In this document: positions 31,797 through 44,552 of the stretch, in pieces
Layout: each line of letters starts with the position of its first letter
How positions within the stretch are numbered: position 1 is the first letter of the stretch
From: Apostichopus japonicus
Taxonomy: Eukaryota; Echinodermata; Holothuroidea; Aspidochirotida; Stichopodidae
Reading direction: 5' to 3'
Assembly: GCF_037975245.1 (NCBI RefSeq)
Contig: NC_092582.1
Span: 12,006,001-12,070,000 of the forward strand
DNA: 64,000 nt
Position numbers and translations under genes: made by a program
Notes under the pieces: generated by a model
Seen by the model: only the letters and a program-made list of their open reading frames with translations
What the model was told of the DNA's origin: nothing
Databases searched by the model: none

Positions 31797-32206
31797 CCAG
31801 GACACATTCAAGAAAGCAGCACCCACCTACAATCATGTCCTCCGGTCAGCTGGATACAACTATACTATCAAATACCAAAACAAGGAAAACAAAAACACCA
31901 AACAGAACAAGAAACGCAGGTCAAGAAAAATCACATGGTACAACCCCACATACAGCAAAAACGTAAAGACCAACTTTGCAGCGGACTTCCTAAAACTCAT
32001 CGACAAGCAATTCCCACAGACCAACAAGCTACACAAAATCTTCAACAGATCAACAGTCAAAATAAAGTTACAGCTGTATGAGAAACATGCAACAGATCAT
32101 CAAGTCACACAACTCAAAGGTCATGAAAGAAACGAGCCAACCCCCCCCCAGGAAAAGACATGCAACTGCCGAGAAGTAGACAGTTGCCACACTTCGCGGC
32201 AACTGC

Positions 32207-32635
32207 TTGGTTAATGACGTCATTTACAAAGCCACCGTCACGTCAGGAACCGACAACGCGTCATACATAGGCCTCGCGAGCGGAGAATTTAAGAAGAGAT
32301 ACAACAACCACACCAAATCATTCCAACATGACCGATATAAGAAAGAAACGGAACTCTCTAAACACATCTGGCAACTCAAGGAGAAAAAAGCTGAATATTC
32401 AATACACTGGGAAATTGTGTCACAGTCCAAATGCACAAGCGGCAGTCTGGTCTATGCAATCTTTGCAAAGAAAAGCTCCAAATTACCACCCTCAAAGGCA
32501 ACACGCTCAACTAGAGAAGCGAGCTCATCTCTACCTGTAGACATGGCAACAGACACAAAAAAAAACCACCCAGCCGTGTCAAACCCAAATGGTAGTTCGT
32601 GGAATAGCAACCCATACTTTATTACGGATCAGTAG
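32207..32635 (+). CDS. Penelope GIY-YIG endonuclease domain
   Basis: The frame shows VIYKATV (the GIY-like strand), SYIGLA (YIG, residues 20-22), then EFKKRYNNH with the catalytic Arg (31) and His (35), and ELSKHIWQLKEK. This domain nicks target DNA. A stop just before it (TAA at 32212-32214 in the upstream frame) separates it from the preceding cysteine block. The last 50 residues are probably out of frame. Confidence 0.85.
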   Translation: MVNDVIYKATVTSGTDNASYIGLASGEFKKRYNNHTKSFQHDRYKKETELSKHIWQLKEKKAEYSIHWEIVSQSKCTSGSLVYAIFAKKSSKLPPSKATRSTREASSSLPVDMATDTKKNHPAVSNPNGSSWNSNPYFITDQ

Positions 32636-32692
32636 GCCTGACGATCGCTGAACTCCGAGCAGCAATGGACTCGAAATAGTTAACGTTTATTA

Positions 32693-32696
<4 letters not shown>
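32589..32696 (+). ncRNA. Penelope right terminal repeat, hammerhead ribozyme-like
   Basis: CTGACGA at 32638-32644 and GAAA at 32673-32676 match the two conserved hammerhead core boxes. Between them GCTG and CAGC can pair, with extra bases near the base of the helix. A short ATA/TAT stem III follows GAAA. Hammerhead ribozymes are known in Penelope-like terminal repeats; activity here is not established. Confidence 0.5.
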
Positions 32697-32997
<301 letters not shown>

Positions 32998-34095
32998 AGT
33001 AATGCCGTATTATATTCAGATTACTCATACACTTCGTGTATATAGGTTATGCATGACATATTTGCATATCATATATTTATAAATAGTAACTAATGTATAT
33101 GTTACTATAATCATTAAATATAATTTTGTCCGGCATGGCTTTCTGTATGATGTTGTAATGTTCGGCAAGCTCATAAACATATATATATTATAAATATTAG
33201 ACACTGGTTTTTGTACAGTAGGTGGGAGTATACAAATGTATGAACCGGGCGGCTGTCAGCAGTGCACGAAGAAGCACATACAAATCACTTTCACCCACAT
33301 AGGGCCCCGCTAGTAACGCAGTAAATCCACATGATGTTGAGGAATCTGCGAGCAAGTATTAAATCAGCATCATTTCGAGCGTGAGCAAATATGATTTTTT
33401 TTGTCTCTGGTTGAAAGGTTAGCAGAGCTTGTCGCAAAACAAGTTTTGAAGGTCATCGGGAAAAATTAGTTTCAAGGTTGAGCCTGAACTTAAGAAGTGT
33501 TTCAAAGTTACTTGTTAGGCTCACTTTATTGTAAGTTGGGCCCACTATTAGTATCTATCGAATGCAAGTCGGGTCTTGAGATAGTTAATCCAGCGTAACG
33601 TTGCAGCATTAAATCGCTCCTCGTGATTATTAGAGCTGTTTGGCAATGATATAGTGTGAATTTACAGTATTAAACTGTTTACCTATTTTAGCCATGTATA
33701 TCCTACCATGTAGTCACACAGTGTCTGTATAATATGTCTTCTTTCTCTGTCATTAGGCATTCTTTCTGCTTTTAGTCTTCCCTCAAGCACTAGTAGCAGC
33801 CTTGGAATTTTGAACTTCTTTGGCCATTAATTCCTATTTTGATAGAAAACAAACAAAACACACTGTTGATTGTTCATAGTTTCAACTTATCAAATATAGT
33901 TTCTGTGATTCAACTAATGGCATTCTATGCTGACCAAATGATGGTAAAATAAAAGTACTAACAAGTTATTAAATTGTTTGTTAACAGGTGTTGGACTTCT
34001 GAAAATGTTTATGATTCTTATGCAGTCAAATAAAATGTCCTACACATAGACACACAATTATGCTCAACCAATTGCTGAATACTAGTCGGCATGAT
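32998..34095. other. No gene
   Basis: No exon, repeat pair or RNA gene is recognised. Confidence 0.35.
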
Positions 34096-34640
34096 AAAAG
34101 GGTCTGTGGTAGTACACACCTATTAAAATGCCCCAATACACACTAAATCAAAAAGTAATGTGATCCCTTAATCTATTTAGCTCCCACAAGCTTAATGCAA
34201 CCAATAACTGGGTAGCTGACAAGTTGGCCATTCATAGCACCCTCAATTTTCTATATCATAACCATGCAGATTGCTTGTTTACTATGAGAGACTGAAGTTT
34301 TCCTCACTTGTAAACAAACCTCTTTACTCAGCAGAAATCAATTTTTGTATGCTGTTCCAGAGAGGTCTAAATTGGTCTAAACTTACCTCAACTGACCAAA
34401 TTTTTGTATCACTTGTACTCTCTTTCATGCTCCTTAACATTCCTGCCAAGAAAACACCAGACCCTAATTGATAACATATCAAGAAAGTTGTTCTCCTGTT
34501 GCTTTTTCTGAATGAGAACACTTGTGGTGGATTGATGTAAATGCTAATAGGATTATGCCATCTTAACTAACAATTGAAATTTTTTAGACTCCACATTAAA
34601 CCTCTTTTAATGATTGTTTGAGAAGTTGTGACTTACACCC
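34096..34640 (+). mobile_element. TTAA-family repeat X, 5' region of copy 1
   Basis: This matches, with about 20-25% apparent divergence, the short element at 55665-56114. It shares CACTAAATCA, CACTTGTAAACAAACCTCTT and GTTCTCCTGTTGCTTTTT, and runs on into the same following sequence as at 47120 and 42142. No coding sequence is present. Confidence 0.65.
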
Positions 34641-35310
34641 AGAGACGTGGCTAGAGGGGGGGTGGGTGTGGGGGGTGTCTCACCCCCGAACTTGATAAAA
34701 CTGACGATAGTTGGAAAATTGGAGTGCGACAGTTGGAATTTCTGACTGTCGCACTACAGTTTATCTAGGCCTTTTCATATATTCCTGTGATTGTGAATGA
34801 CCTAAAAATTGAAAAATTTCAGTCAAAATTGGCCTTTAATCAGACATATTTACCACGTTTGTCTTGCCACTTTCATATATTGTATCTCGCGATTCTTATA
34901 CTCCACCACACAAAACTTGGTATGATTTTGAATACTCCAAAAAAATGCCTAATAGAACTACCGTCATAGACGTAGGGGCCCAATATGATTTGGGGGGGCT
35001 GATTTGGGAAAAATATAACCAAAATTGTTCACGTTTCGCGTGTTACACATGTCAATGTGCATTTCATATAGTCATGCACCAGTTTTTACATCGCATGCCA
35101 ATAACATACAATCATATGCTGTGTTATTACCCTTCCATATTGGTTAGAAAATTGGGGAAGTCAATACAATATTTATGGTAGTAATAATATCAGTTTAACC
35201 ATTGAAAAACACATTGCAAATTATCTTTCTTTCAGTAGGTAAAAAACATTTGGTTGGGGAGGCTAATAACTTTGTGAAGTGAGCGCCAGTGGAGACAAAT
35301 GTATCGAAAA
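34641..35310 (+). mobile_element. Dispersed repeat R, copy 2
   Basis: From GAGACGTGGCTAGAGGGGGG to AAATGTATCGAAAAAA it matches both halves of copy 1 (15411-15770 and 18862-18945). This shows that copy 1 is split. The copy interrupts repeat X, whose sequence resumes at about 35350 (GAATAGGTCACT). The terminal text GACGCCACTG near 35343-35352 may be the other end of R. Confidence 0.65.
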
Positions 35311-35383
35311 AAGTTCAGAACAAAAGTGCAGTCAGTCGCGAAAGACGCCACTGAATAGGTCACTAGGAAATTGTTATATTTTA

Positions 35384-36669
35384 ATGGGTAAAAGGAAAGA
35401 TATGTTTGGTAGGCGTGCAACAACATTGAAGCCAGGTAACAGGTTCGGTTTTACAGCTCGTACAGCTGATGCCAACCGCACTGGTGACATGCCTACCCCT
35501 TCTGATGTGGCACCTATTCCTCTTGCAAACTTAGATATGAAGAATTTGTGGCACTTGGCTCAAAGGTTGTGTTTGAATGCATTCTCTGAAGATACAAAGG
35601 TACTGTAAGCTCTTGCCCATCTACAAATGTTTAAACCAAGAAGCAAACCTGGCAAGAATCCCACAGAACTAAACATTGCACGGCAGTTAGGCTTGCATCA
35701 GATGTAGATCAGTTCAAGTGCAGCTCATAGATTGCTCAGCAGCATCTCTCTTCCCAGTCCCGCTGTCAGAACACTACAAAAGTCAGCCAACCAAGTTTGG
35801 ACCTGCAATAGAAGAAATGAATGAAAATGATATGTCAGAAAAGGGGTGTATAAAGAAGACACTGCAACTGCATGGCCTCTCAAAAGACTCTCCAATTTTT
35901 GCAGAATATGATCGTCAATATCATACCTGTCTGCGTAATGCAAAAAGCAAGACTCCATTTGTTCGTGCAAGCCAATACAGAGATGTAATTGTTGAGAATG
36001 TCACCATGGATAAATTTAATTTTGATTACAATCACAGTAACAACTGTAACTTAATTGGTGAAATGAATAGAAGAAGGAGTCACAAGTTGCAATTTCCAGG
36101 CAATGAGGGCTGTTCAGTAAAGATGCCAATGTCAAAGATGAACAGAATGGTGGAAAGATTTGTGCATCCATATTACTTACTGGTAAGAACCCACTGAAGG
36201 AGAAGTGCCTAACAACTGATGTTGATGGCAAGGCATGTAAAGGGTTCACTGGTACAATGGCTGCAGCTACTCATTCTGAAACAGAGAACCATATGCTGTT
36301 AGACCAAGTTCACCTACTCAAGTCACTCCGCAGAGCACTGGCTAAAGCAGTACTCTCCTCTGATATGTTACCTGCACAAACTGTGACTAGGAAGCATTTG
36401 ATACAAAAGTGCATTGCAGAGGACTTGACCTGCCTTGTACTGGCAGAGGTGACTACTTGCAGGAATTAAAGCCCTCAAATACGACCACTGCAAAGTTGTG
36501 AAGGCTTTATCAACATGTTAAGACTGCCTTGCAAAGTGCTACATTGGAAATCATTCACATTGCCCAAAGCATTCATTTGTATGCAAGAGGGGCAGGAAGT
36601 ACACATTTCCATTCATGCCAAATGCTACAAAGAGATCTCTGCTAATATCCCACACTGACAGCTCACAAC
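35384..36669 (+). pseudogene. Transposase-like protein of repeat X, copy 1, N-terminal part
   Basis: The frame starts MGKRKDMFGRRATTLKPGNR at 35384. It passes through several breaks (stops near 35608 and 35705, frame change near 36195) and includes KLQFPGNEGCSVKMPMSKMN and VERFVHPYYL, then LTTDVDGKACKGF and LLKSLRRALAKAVLSSD. Cysteine-containing blocks (CPKHSFVCKRG) follow. The layout resembles large uncharacterised proteins encoded by DNA transposons in cnidarians and other invertebrates, but I cannot name the superfamily. The gene is cut at 36671 by the 4.97-kb TIR element and continues at 41639. It is dead as written. Confidence 0.55.
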
Positions 36670-36671
36670 TA

Positions 36672-39600
36672 CAGTACTGATTTCGCTTAACTCCCGTTGA
36701 AAAAAAATTATTGATCGATCAAAAAAGTTGAAAATCGATAAAAAAAGTTGAAAATCGATAAAAAACAAATAATTTCATTAAGATTTAGACTACTGCGGGC
36801 ACGGTTGTCAACGTAGTTTCAACGAAATTTCCATGAAAGTAATCGCGATAAACAACGGCAAAGGCAATTCTAGACATATCAAGGTTGTGACCTACGTTGA
36901 ATCCTTAGTGTAACTACAGCCGTTTTCAGACTATACCAGAAGTGGCCGAGGAATATTACAAACGTTGCAAAAGTTTGATTGTATATAAGACTTAGTAAGT
37001 TCTGTACTAGGTGTTTGAAAAATTATTTGGCTAGGATAATAAAAACTGGTCTTGGTCGATCGTAACAAGTACTTAAGTTATAGGCTAGTATTAAACTTAG
37101 ATAAGTTTAAGTAACTCACCAATGAACGCAGCGTCAGAAAAACAAGAAATAAAAAAATAATTTACACAATGAAACAGTCGTAGCTGGATATCAAAGAGAT
37201 CTTTTATTCCAATAAATTCCTGTGTTACTTGACGTACTAGAATACCGTTTACCGCACTCACTTTCAAACCAAAAAATCTCCCCCCCGGCTTCAATGCACG
37301 CAAAATAAAAAACATCCTGTTACTTTCCCCCTAACCCAGCTACTGTAAGTTGCCCACGAATGCAGATGGACTGCCCTGGTAATTAAGATCGCAGCCTGGG
37401 TCTGGGCCACCTACAATATGCTGCTTACATGTGCATTCCCTACCCTGGATATCCCCAGCGACCAAACTTTTTTGAGAGGCCTAGTCCAATCATAAACCTG
37501 GCTTTCACAAATTCACGCCTACCATCTGTTAATTAGCATAGTATTTATCTTCGTGGGGGGTTTAGCACTGCAGAACCTTTGGCTGGCTTACTCTAGAAGC
37601 AAACATTATTTTGCCCCTACTGTTCATAATGGAATGGATGTTACCTGTAACTAAGTTAATTGAAAACCAAATATTCATTCATATATATATAAGTAGAACA
37701 ATCCAGCAGGGATAGAAAGTTTATCTTGAATAAACCAATCAGAAGTTGTGCTATTAATAAAACTTGAAAACACCTGGCCAGCAAAAGAGTTGCAAACAAT
37801 TGTTTCCATGACTACTAAGAAAATAAAGCAGTGGCTTGGGCCCAAGTTGGGGAGAAACCTGTGGAAAATGAATATATTTTCATTGCTTATTTGAGTATTG
37901 TATATTGGGAAGAGCTGATCAAACATTACTGGGGAGGGCTTTCAACTGGCCTGACGGCATGTAAATTTAATTTAATGAGAAGGGGGTTTTTATGAGTCTC
38001 CCGGTATGTGTCACATGAGAAGTAAATGTTTTGTTTTTCGATTTTATCATCATTTTTCAAGTGGAACAGCTCATAAAATCATATCAATCAAATATCCTTC
38101 CTTAGTTTTACTAATCAGGAATGTTTGACAAGGCATGCAATGCATCGTTCTAAAATGTAATTTTAAACTAGAATTGAAAATGAAAGACATAAAACAATAT
38201 CTGTGAAGCGTGTGGAGCACAACTTTGAATATTCGTTGTGAAAGAAAACATAATGAACAATGTTTACTGCGTAAATAAATGTTGCGGAACTGGTATAGAG
38301 AAATTACGTACTGCAGCTTACATCAGAGAAGCTCATAAATGACACAGGTGGATAGAGCGCATCAAAATTCTGTTTAGGAAATCCCTACACAGCTGACAAA
38401 AGTTGATATCTCCTTCCGTTTTCGAGTTATAGGAGATTTTGTGTTTTTGCGATATGGCTTTAAGTATATTTTCATTCAGTAAAGTCGTTTTTTTTTGTGT
38501 GTTATAAGGGTGTGACCTAACGGATATTTCACTAACCATTTAACTGTATAACCTGCCGGTAGGTTAAACTTTTAAACGCTGTTTCCCAGGCTTGGGGCGA
38601 TTACATCTGAATGTAATCGATTACGATTACTTGAGAATGTATGATTACGATTACAGCCTAAAGTTGAAGTAATCGATTACAATTACGATTACATTGTAAT
38701 GTAATCGTGATTACAATCACGATTACATTGTGGTTACTTCCACAATCCTCTGCATATCTGTTTAATATAACTCTCTGCCGGGAAATAGGGCAATGAAATA
38801 GGGCAAAGGAAGGGCATTTACAGTATATATGGACAAAATTGTGGGAGTACATCTACAATTCCTACCAGGCATTACACATTTATGCCTTAACATGTTTAAG
38901 ATGTGTAACCCATAAGTCCAGTAAAAAATACAATTTAAACAGACAAAGAGTTAACAGACAAATACTAAAGTAAAACAAATGAAGATTTTCATGCAACACT
39001 GTATTTTGGAAACTAATAACTTCTGCATAGCAGCAAAACTAAAAACTCTGTTACATTATAACACCAAAATAAAACTAAACAGCTTTGAAATTGGGCATTC
39101 CACAGTACATGCTAGAGAATTCTAGAAGCAGGAACACTTCTTTGGTCACACTAAAAGCTAATTTAGTAAGAATTAGTTTTAATCATTTCTACTAATTTTG
39201 CCCTTCTCATTCAAATTTCACTGTAATCATAAATGTAATACGATTACGATTACTTTGCCCTTGTAATCGATTACGATTACTTTGTAATTTTCACAAAAGT
39301 AATCGATTACGATTACTTCAAAAAATGTAATCGATTGTAATCGATTACGATTACTGATTGCGATTACCCCAAGCCTGCTGTTTCCCGATTGCGGCTTTTT
39401 CGACGTAATGTCACTCAACTTTTAATGAAAATATGACATTATGAGTACAATAATTAAGGGTTTTTTTTCCAAAAAGTAGCAATTCAGGCAACAAGACAAC
39501 GATCAATGTATGTTAATTACTAATTAGGCCCAATAATATTGCGAACATTACGTGTAATAATTGATGAAAAGAATAACAGTATAACACACCTGATCAGTAT

Positions 39601-41636
39601 ATCGTGGTCTTCAGAAGTTCAGATCACTGAATTTATATAACTCGGCCTTCGGCAACATCGTAACTTTTGAAGAAAAAAAACAATATATTTGTCTATCTAT
39701 CACAAGATTTTAAACAAAAACTCGCCTAACTTAGCAAACTTACCCACCTTTCCTGCTTACTCATTAAAAGTCATGTTTAGAAAACAAATTATGCACGCAC
39801 GTGTTTTGCGATGGGTTGTAGCAGCCTCCGATTTCATTTTCTTTCTCTTGTGTCCCATACATGATACAGTACTTTACATTTGATACAAAAGTTTCTTCAA
39901 CAACAGCTTCCCAAAATTGGTGTCGCAATAGGTTAAATTTTAACCGTGCAGTGCAGTACAATTCATAATTTGCATATTACACCAAAATTTACACTCGGCG
40001 TCCAGATGGCAGAAGAATGTAACGTCATGTTCAATGTGTTGTGTCGTTCCCATGGTGCGATGAACTTGGGCAAGTTCAAATGTCAATGACCTACTTATGT
40101 TCTATGACCAATGTCAGTGGGAATTATGTGTGTAAAAACTCGAATTTTTTCCACGTGTTATATATATATAGAAGTTTTACGTAAGCGGAGCGAATTTTGG
40201 GGCGGCTCGTTGATTGTGAGGAAGCACTTATCTAAGCATCAATATTTGTGAAAAATATCGTGAGGTTTATCATTTTCATTCATATTCTTTTATGTTTGCC
40301 GCAATCCCGCCCGCAATGCATGCACAGTATAATACCATGTGTGGAAAAAAAGGCTGTATACGTGCGGACCTGAGAGAGCCAACTGGCCTTGTGTTGTTAA
40401 TGTTATTACGATACTTTCTAGAACGACCATTTGCGTCTTTTGGCGTCGACATATTTTCACACGGGATTTCACCATGCCATTGATCAGTGTACACGGGTGA
40501 TATATGTCGCAAATATAAACTGAGAAAACGAATTGACGACACTATCATAGCTTGTGACTATTGGCCTACTACTATAGTTATATTGAACACATTATTCATG
40601 CCTAAAACATCGTTTTTCTATTTTTTATTGATAGTTTGCAGTACATTACTCAGTTCTTTACATACTTTTAAATAATTTTCATGTTTAAAATGTATTTGAT
40701 TTTTTTTTTTTTATTTTTCGTTTATACGGTTTGTGATTTTCTAAACGGATAGTGCATTTGCGGCCGGTTAAACAGTTAATCGTTGAAACAGTCACACCCT
40801 TAGTGTGTTATCTTGTTCGGAAATGATCCGAAATGAAAGTAATAACTGTTAAGTTTTTCCACTTCTGGTATAAAATTATTCCATCAAAGTTAACCTGATT
40901 AACATGTCTCATGCCAAATCTATATTAAACAAAATAGAAAAAAAATAAAAAGAGAAAACGCATTTTTGAAAAATGGAAGCGTCCTAGCAGAATGGGCGGG
41001 GCATCTTTATTTTGCTTCAAGTAACATGTTTTCGCTCGGAAACAAAGTTTCATACTTCAACTCTAATAAAAAAACAAATTTACATCTCTTAAGAATAACT
41101 ATTTTTTCGCAATCTGCAAGTAAACCAAGTTTATTTATGTCCATTCATTGTTATTTTAATGGTTAAACAGCACTCCAACTTATCTGGAAGGGTGCCTCGT
41201 GGTACATAGCTTGTACTGCAACCTCCAAGATAGCCTGGCAAAGTTTAGACTTATGTCACTGTGTTTGGGGTTCAGTCAGAAAACGTCCCCCATCAGTTTT
41301 ACTACATGTTTCTTTGAGTGTTACTACTCATGCAAGCCTGAGAATGCTTTTGTAAATATTCTTGCTTTCAAACGACTGTACCAAAGTCTAATTGATACTA
41401 ATAAACGAAGTTACGCATTTTCCGACGTTTCGCTTTACCACATATTGACCTTCTATTTCGTTTAAAAAAGAATTTCAACGCATCGTTGAAAATTCCACGT
41501 AGGAAATGACTGAGATCACCAATCGTTAAAATTCGTGGAATTTCGATAAAAATCGGCAAATTTCGATAAAAAACGAAGAAATTTGTTTATTTTCCTTTTA
41601 ACAAATTTCAACGGGAGTTAAGCGAAATCAGTACTG
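36672..41636. mobile_element. 4.97-kb TIR element with TA target duplication (pogo/Tigger-like)
   Basis: Perfect 31-bp inverted termini start CAGTACTGATTTCGCTTAAC at 36672 and mirror at 41636. They are flanked by TA on both sides (36670-36671, 41637-41638). TA duplication with a CAGT start and a CGCTTAAC block fits the pogo/Tigger branch of the mariner superfamily. Subterminal ATCGATAAAAAA repeats occur near both ends. I found no transposase. One minus-strand frame (37097-37315) ends at a good donor, and another lies at 40276-40548, but neither shows a known domain. It is therefore non-autonomous or carries unrecognised coding exons. It is nested in the repeat X gene and contains a hAT-like element. 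Confidence 0.8.
38587..39377. mobile_element. 791-bp hAT-like element with ATTACGATTAC repeats
   Basis: The termini CAGGCTTGGGG and CCCCAAGCCTG are flanked by a perfect 8-bp duplication CTGTTTCC (38579-38586, 39378-39385), the hallmark of the hAT superfamily. Many copies of GTAATCGATTACGATTAC line both ends in inverted relation. No transposase is present. It is nested inside the TIR element at 36672-41636. Confidence 0.88.
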
Positions 41637-41638
41637 TA

Positions 41639-42033
41639 AATGAAATACCTGAGACACCCACCTGCAGCAAACGTTTATGGTCCACTCAGTTTCAGACTTC
41701 CACTCAAAAAGCAGAGGTAGTCAATAATGCTTTCGAGTTTCCAATCCAAAACATAGCACAAACATTTCACGCAACAGTCAGTACAGGGACCACAGTGCCA
41801 CAAACATTACAAATAAAGGGCCTGAAGAGTCCATAGCCAGGAAGATGGAAGCTGCAGGATTAGAGGTGAGCTCAAATAGTCCATGTATCCAGACTCTGAA
41901 ACAGATGCAAAGGAAACAACAGTATGATAGACTATATAAGAGAGACAGAGCATACAGAAGGAGGAGAGCACAACTCAGAGAGAGAGAGAGTACAAGCTAC
42001 ATGGTAGAACTAAAACATAAACCAGTCCAGTGA
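41639..42033 (+). pseudogene. Transposase-like protein of repeat X, copy 1, C-terminal part
   Basis: Continues the gene interrupted at 36671. The intact part from 41845 reads MEAAGLEVSSNSPCIQTLKQ, then YDRLYKRDRAYRRRRAQLRE, a basic C-terminal tail, and stops at 42031-42033. Immediately upstream (41639-41840) the protein is recognisable in broken frames. About 100 bp after the stop is the terminal text GGAGTATGCCAGCTTAA, the expected 3' end of the element. Confidence 0.55.
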
Positions 42034-43150
42034 TTGATGACATATCAAAAAAGATGTCTCCTGTTGCTTTTTGGCACTTTTTCTGAAGAAGCACACTTGG
42101 TGCGGATTGATATAGAAGCTAATAGGAGTATGCCAGCTTAAGTAACAGTTGACATTTCTAAAATCCACTTTAAACCTCTTTTTATGATAATTTCAGAAGT
42201 AATGACTTATTAATCATTTTTGTTTATCTCTGTCTATTGTGTGAATCTTCATATGGTGTCTCACACATGTTGTACAGTCTATATGAATAATACAGTACTG
42301 AACTTTAAACAAGTGAGTTCCCAATGGTTGACATATTCCCTAGTGTGATTAGAAGTCATTCCATCCGCATGGCTGGCATCTACTGCATGTCTAAATTGTG
42401 CTTGGGTCCACAGAATGTGTTTTAAGCACAGTCCCTCAGTTGGTGCTACTTACCCCCTCTGGTGGAAACTTGACGCAAGTTGGCCTTCTTCCCTCTGAAA
42501 ATGTGATAACTCCCTGTATCGAGTAAACTCTGGCCCTAAAATTAAAGAGAAAAGTTACTTGTTACTTTGGCACTGCTTTTCAAAGGTATTTTGTCAGATT
42601 TTGTTGCGAAAACTACTCAGGGGAGCTATGTACTAGCTGTGACCAGATCTAGAATGAGGCGCTGTTCAAGCAACATTCCTAAATCGTTGTAGTAGATCAT
42701 ATTGACTAGTTTCTCAGTGTAAGTCTTGTCTTGTATCATTCTATGTGCAGCTATTCAACTGCTTAGACTTCCAATAAATGCTTATAAGCATTTAAGCATT
42801 TGTATACAAACAAACTAGTGAATAGGTCACTGGAATTTTGTTGAACTTTGAGGATAAAAAACTGATTATTATTATGAAGAATGGGTGTTATGTACCTCAC
42901 AACTGATGCTGATGGCAAGGCATGTAATGGGTTCAGTAGAACAATGGCTGCAGCTTATCATTCTGATGTAGTACACCTAAACAGGTCTCTCTACAGAGCA
43001 CTGACTAAAGCAGTACTCTCCTCTGATATATGACGAAATCTACAGTAAACAGGTTAGTAAATTTGCAAGTCTTATTAAGGGCCTGTCACAGTGCTATGAT
43101 GGCTCACAGAGACACAAGCAATGGATGTGACACCTCCACACATAGGCTGT
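42034..43150 (+). mobile_element. Repeat X copy 2, rearranged
   Basis: The end of copy 1 (to about 42142) runs directly into a second 5' region that is about 85% similar to 47120-47850. The ORF start follows (about 42880) and then jumps to the CTCACAACTGATGCTGATGG segment (equivalent to 36210). It jumps back to a segment equivalent to 48117-48213. It is internally deleted and shuffled, with no intact protein. Confidence 0.6.
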
Positions 43151-43597
43151 TGTGGCATATGTGGGAGATGTGAAATGATTTGGTACTTAAAAGTTAATTT
43201 CTTTGCACAATACTTTGAAGAGCAGATGCTGGAATGTGGCTCTTCTCTTAGCTGCCAGGGATAGCATTGTGCGGATAATGCCATATGCTGGTGCCCCTGG
43301 CATACTGATGGTGCAGGCACCTGTCCACATCCTGCATCCCTTTGTGTAACTTGCTGGGGCTGATGTATATTTTGCCACTTTTGCATTTATTTCATCAGCC
43401 CATGCCATCCAATCTTAGTCTGACATTGTGAAGGTGTGAGCTTTCCAGTTACAAATGTGTTACTGTATATAGGCCTATCCTTATTCTGATTGCAGTCTGG
43501 GTCTCAATAAAACTGATTCTTACACCACATATATTACGTTGTAATGTATGCATTTAAATTCTGACTGTTGCTTTTTGCTCTGCTAGGTACACAGTAT
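43151..43597. other. No gene
   Basis: Nothing recognised; possibly more of repeat X with no second copy in the window to compare. Confidence 0.3.
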
Positions 43598-44544
43598 TAG
43601 TGCTGATAGTCGACTCTTACTTTTGTAGTTGATTAATCGCATAGCTCTTCTCGCGATACTCGGTTACAGCTATGGCATCATCACTGTCATTTCTACATTG
43701 CAGAAATACAGTCAAACAAATCTTTCTCCATGGTGCACCGTCCGTATTTGTTCTTTCAAGTCTTAATGTGTGATGTCTAATTCATGTTAAAACATCTACC
43801 AAACAAAAACTGTCAACAAATTTCAATATTCAACATTTCTTAAAATCCTTCAAAGTAAATCAAAAACTTTGGAATGGATCTACAAGGCTACTACAACTAC
43901 TGTACTAGCACTAATCACAGCAAAAAAATGAATAGATGCAACACCCTGTAGCGGTGTGATAATTACTATGCAAGAGTTTTCTGTAGAAGGACGTTCACCT
44001 TCTAGCCTAGGCTTTAGCCTAGCGTGATAGCACGCACATATTATGACACATTGAAATGAAACTTCACCGCAATCGACACACTCTATCAGACATATGATAC
44101 ATGTGAACCACTGGCCAGAAATGAAATATACTGTAAACATGCATGTTTGAAGAAATAACAAATTCTTTGGCAATCATTAAAGATTAATAAATTTGGGAAT
44201 TTGCAATTATGCGCAATGATGAAACATTGCTAGGACTAAATGTTGCACTGCAGAACAATCGTATTACTAACAAGTAAACGCATGAATCTTACCTGAACAG
44301 GTGCTTGCTGATTTTTAACACAGCACAGTTCTAGTGTAGCATTGTAAGAACCTGTGTTTGCGATATTTGCTGACAAACTGCTTAAGTGTTGTTTTTGATA
44401 GGTTAGGCTATTTTTCAATAGCAGATTGTGTGTAGTGCTAGCTTTAGTCCAGTAATCGCAACTTAGGTTTTGAGAGCGATTAATCAAACTTCCAAAGTGT
44501 AATCGCGACTACTGGCGATTAATCGATCACGACTATCAGCACTA
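43598..44544. mobile_element. 947-bp hAT-like element
   Basis: The inverted termini TAGTGCTGATAGTCG and CGACTATCAGCACTA are flanked by an 8-bp near-duplication (CACAGTAT at 43590-43597, CACTGTAT at 44545-44552, one mismatch). GATTAATCGC repeats lie near both ends. The TAGTGCTG start and 8-bp duplication fit hAT. No transposase is present. Confidence 0.8.
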
Positions 44545-44552
44545 CACTGTAT

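Noticed and set aside
37097-37315. Minus-strand exon of a transposase in the pogo-like element
   Set aside because: It has a good donor but shows no transposase motif; kept only as a remark.
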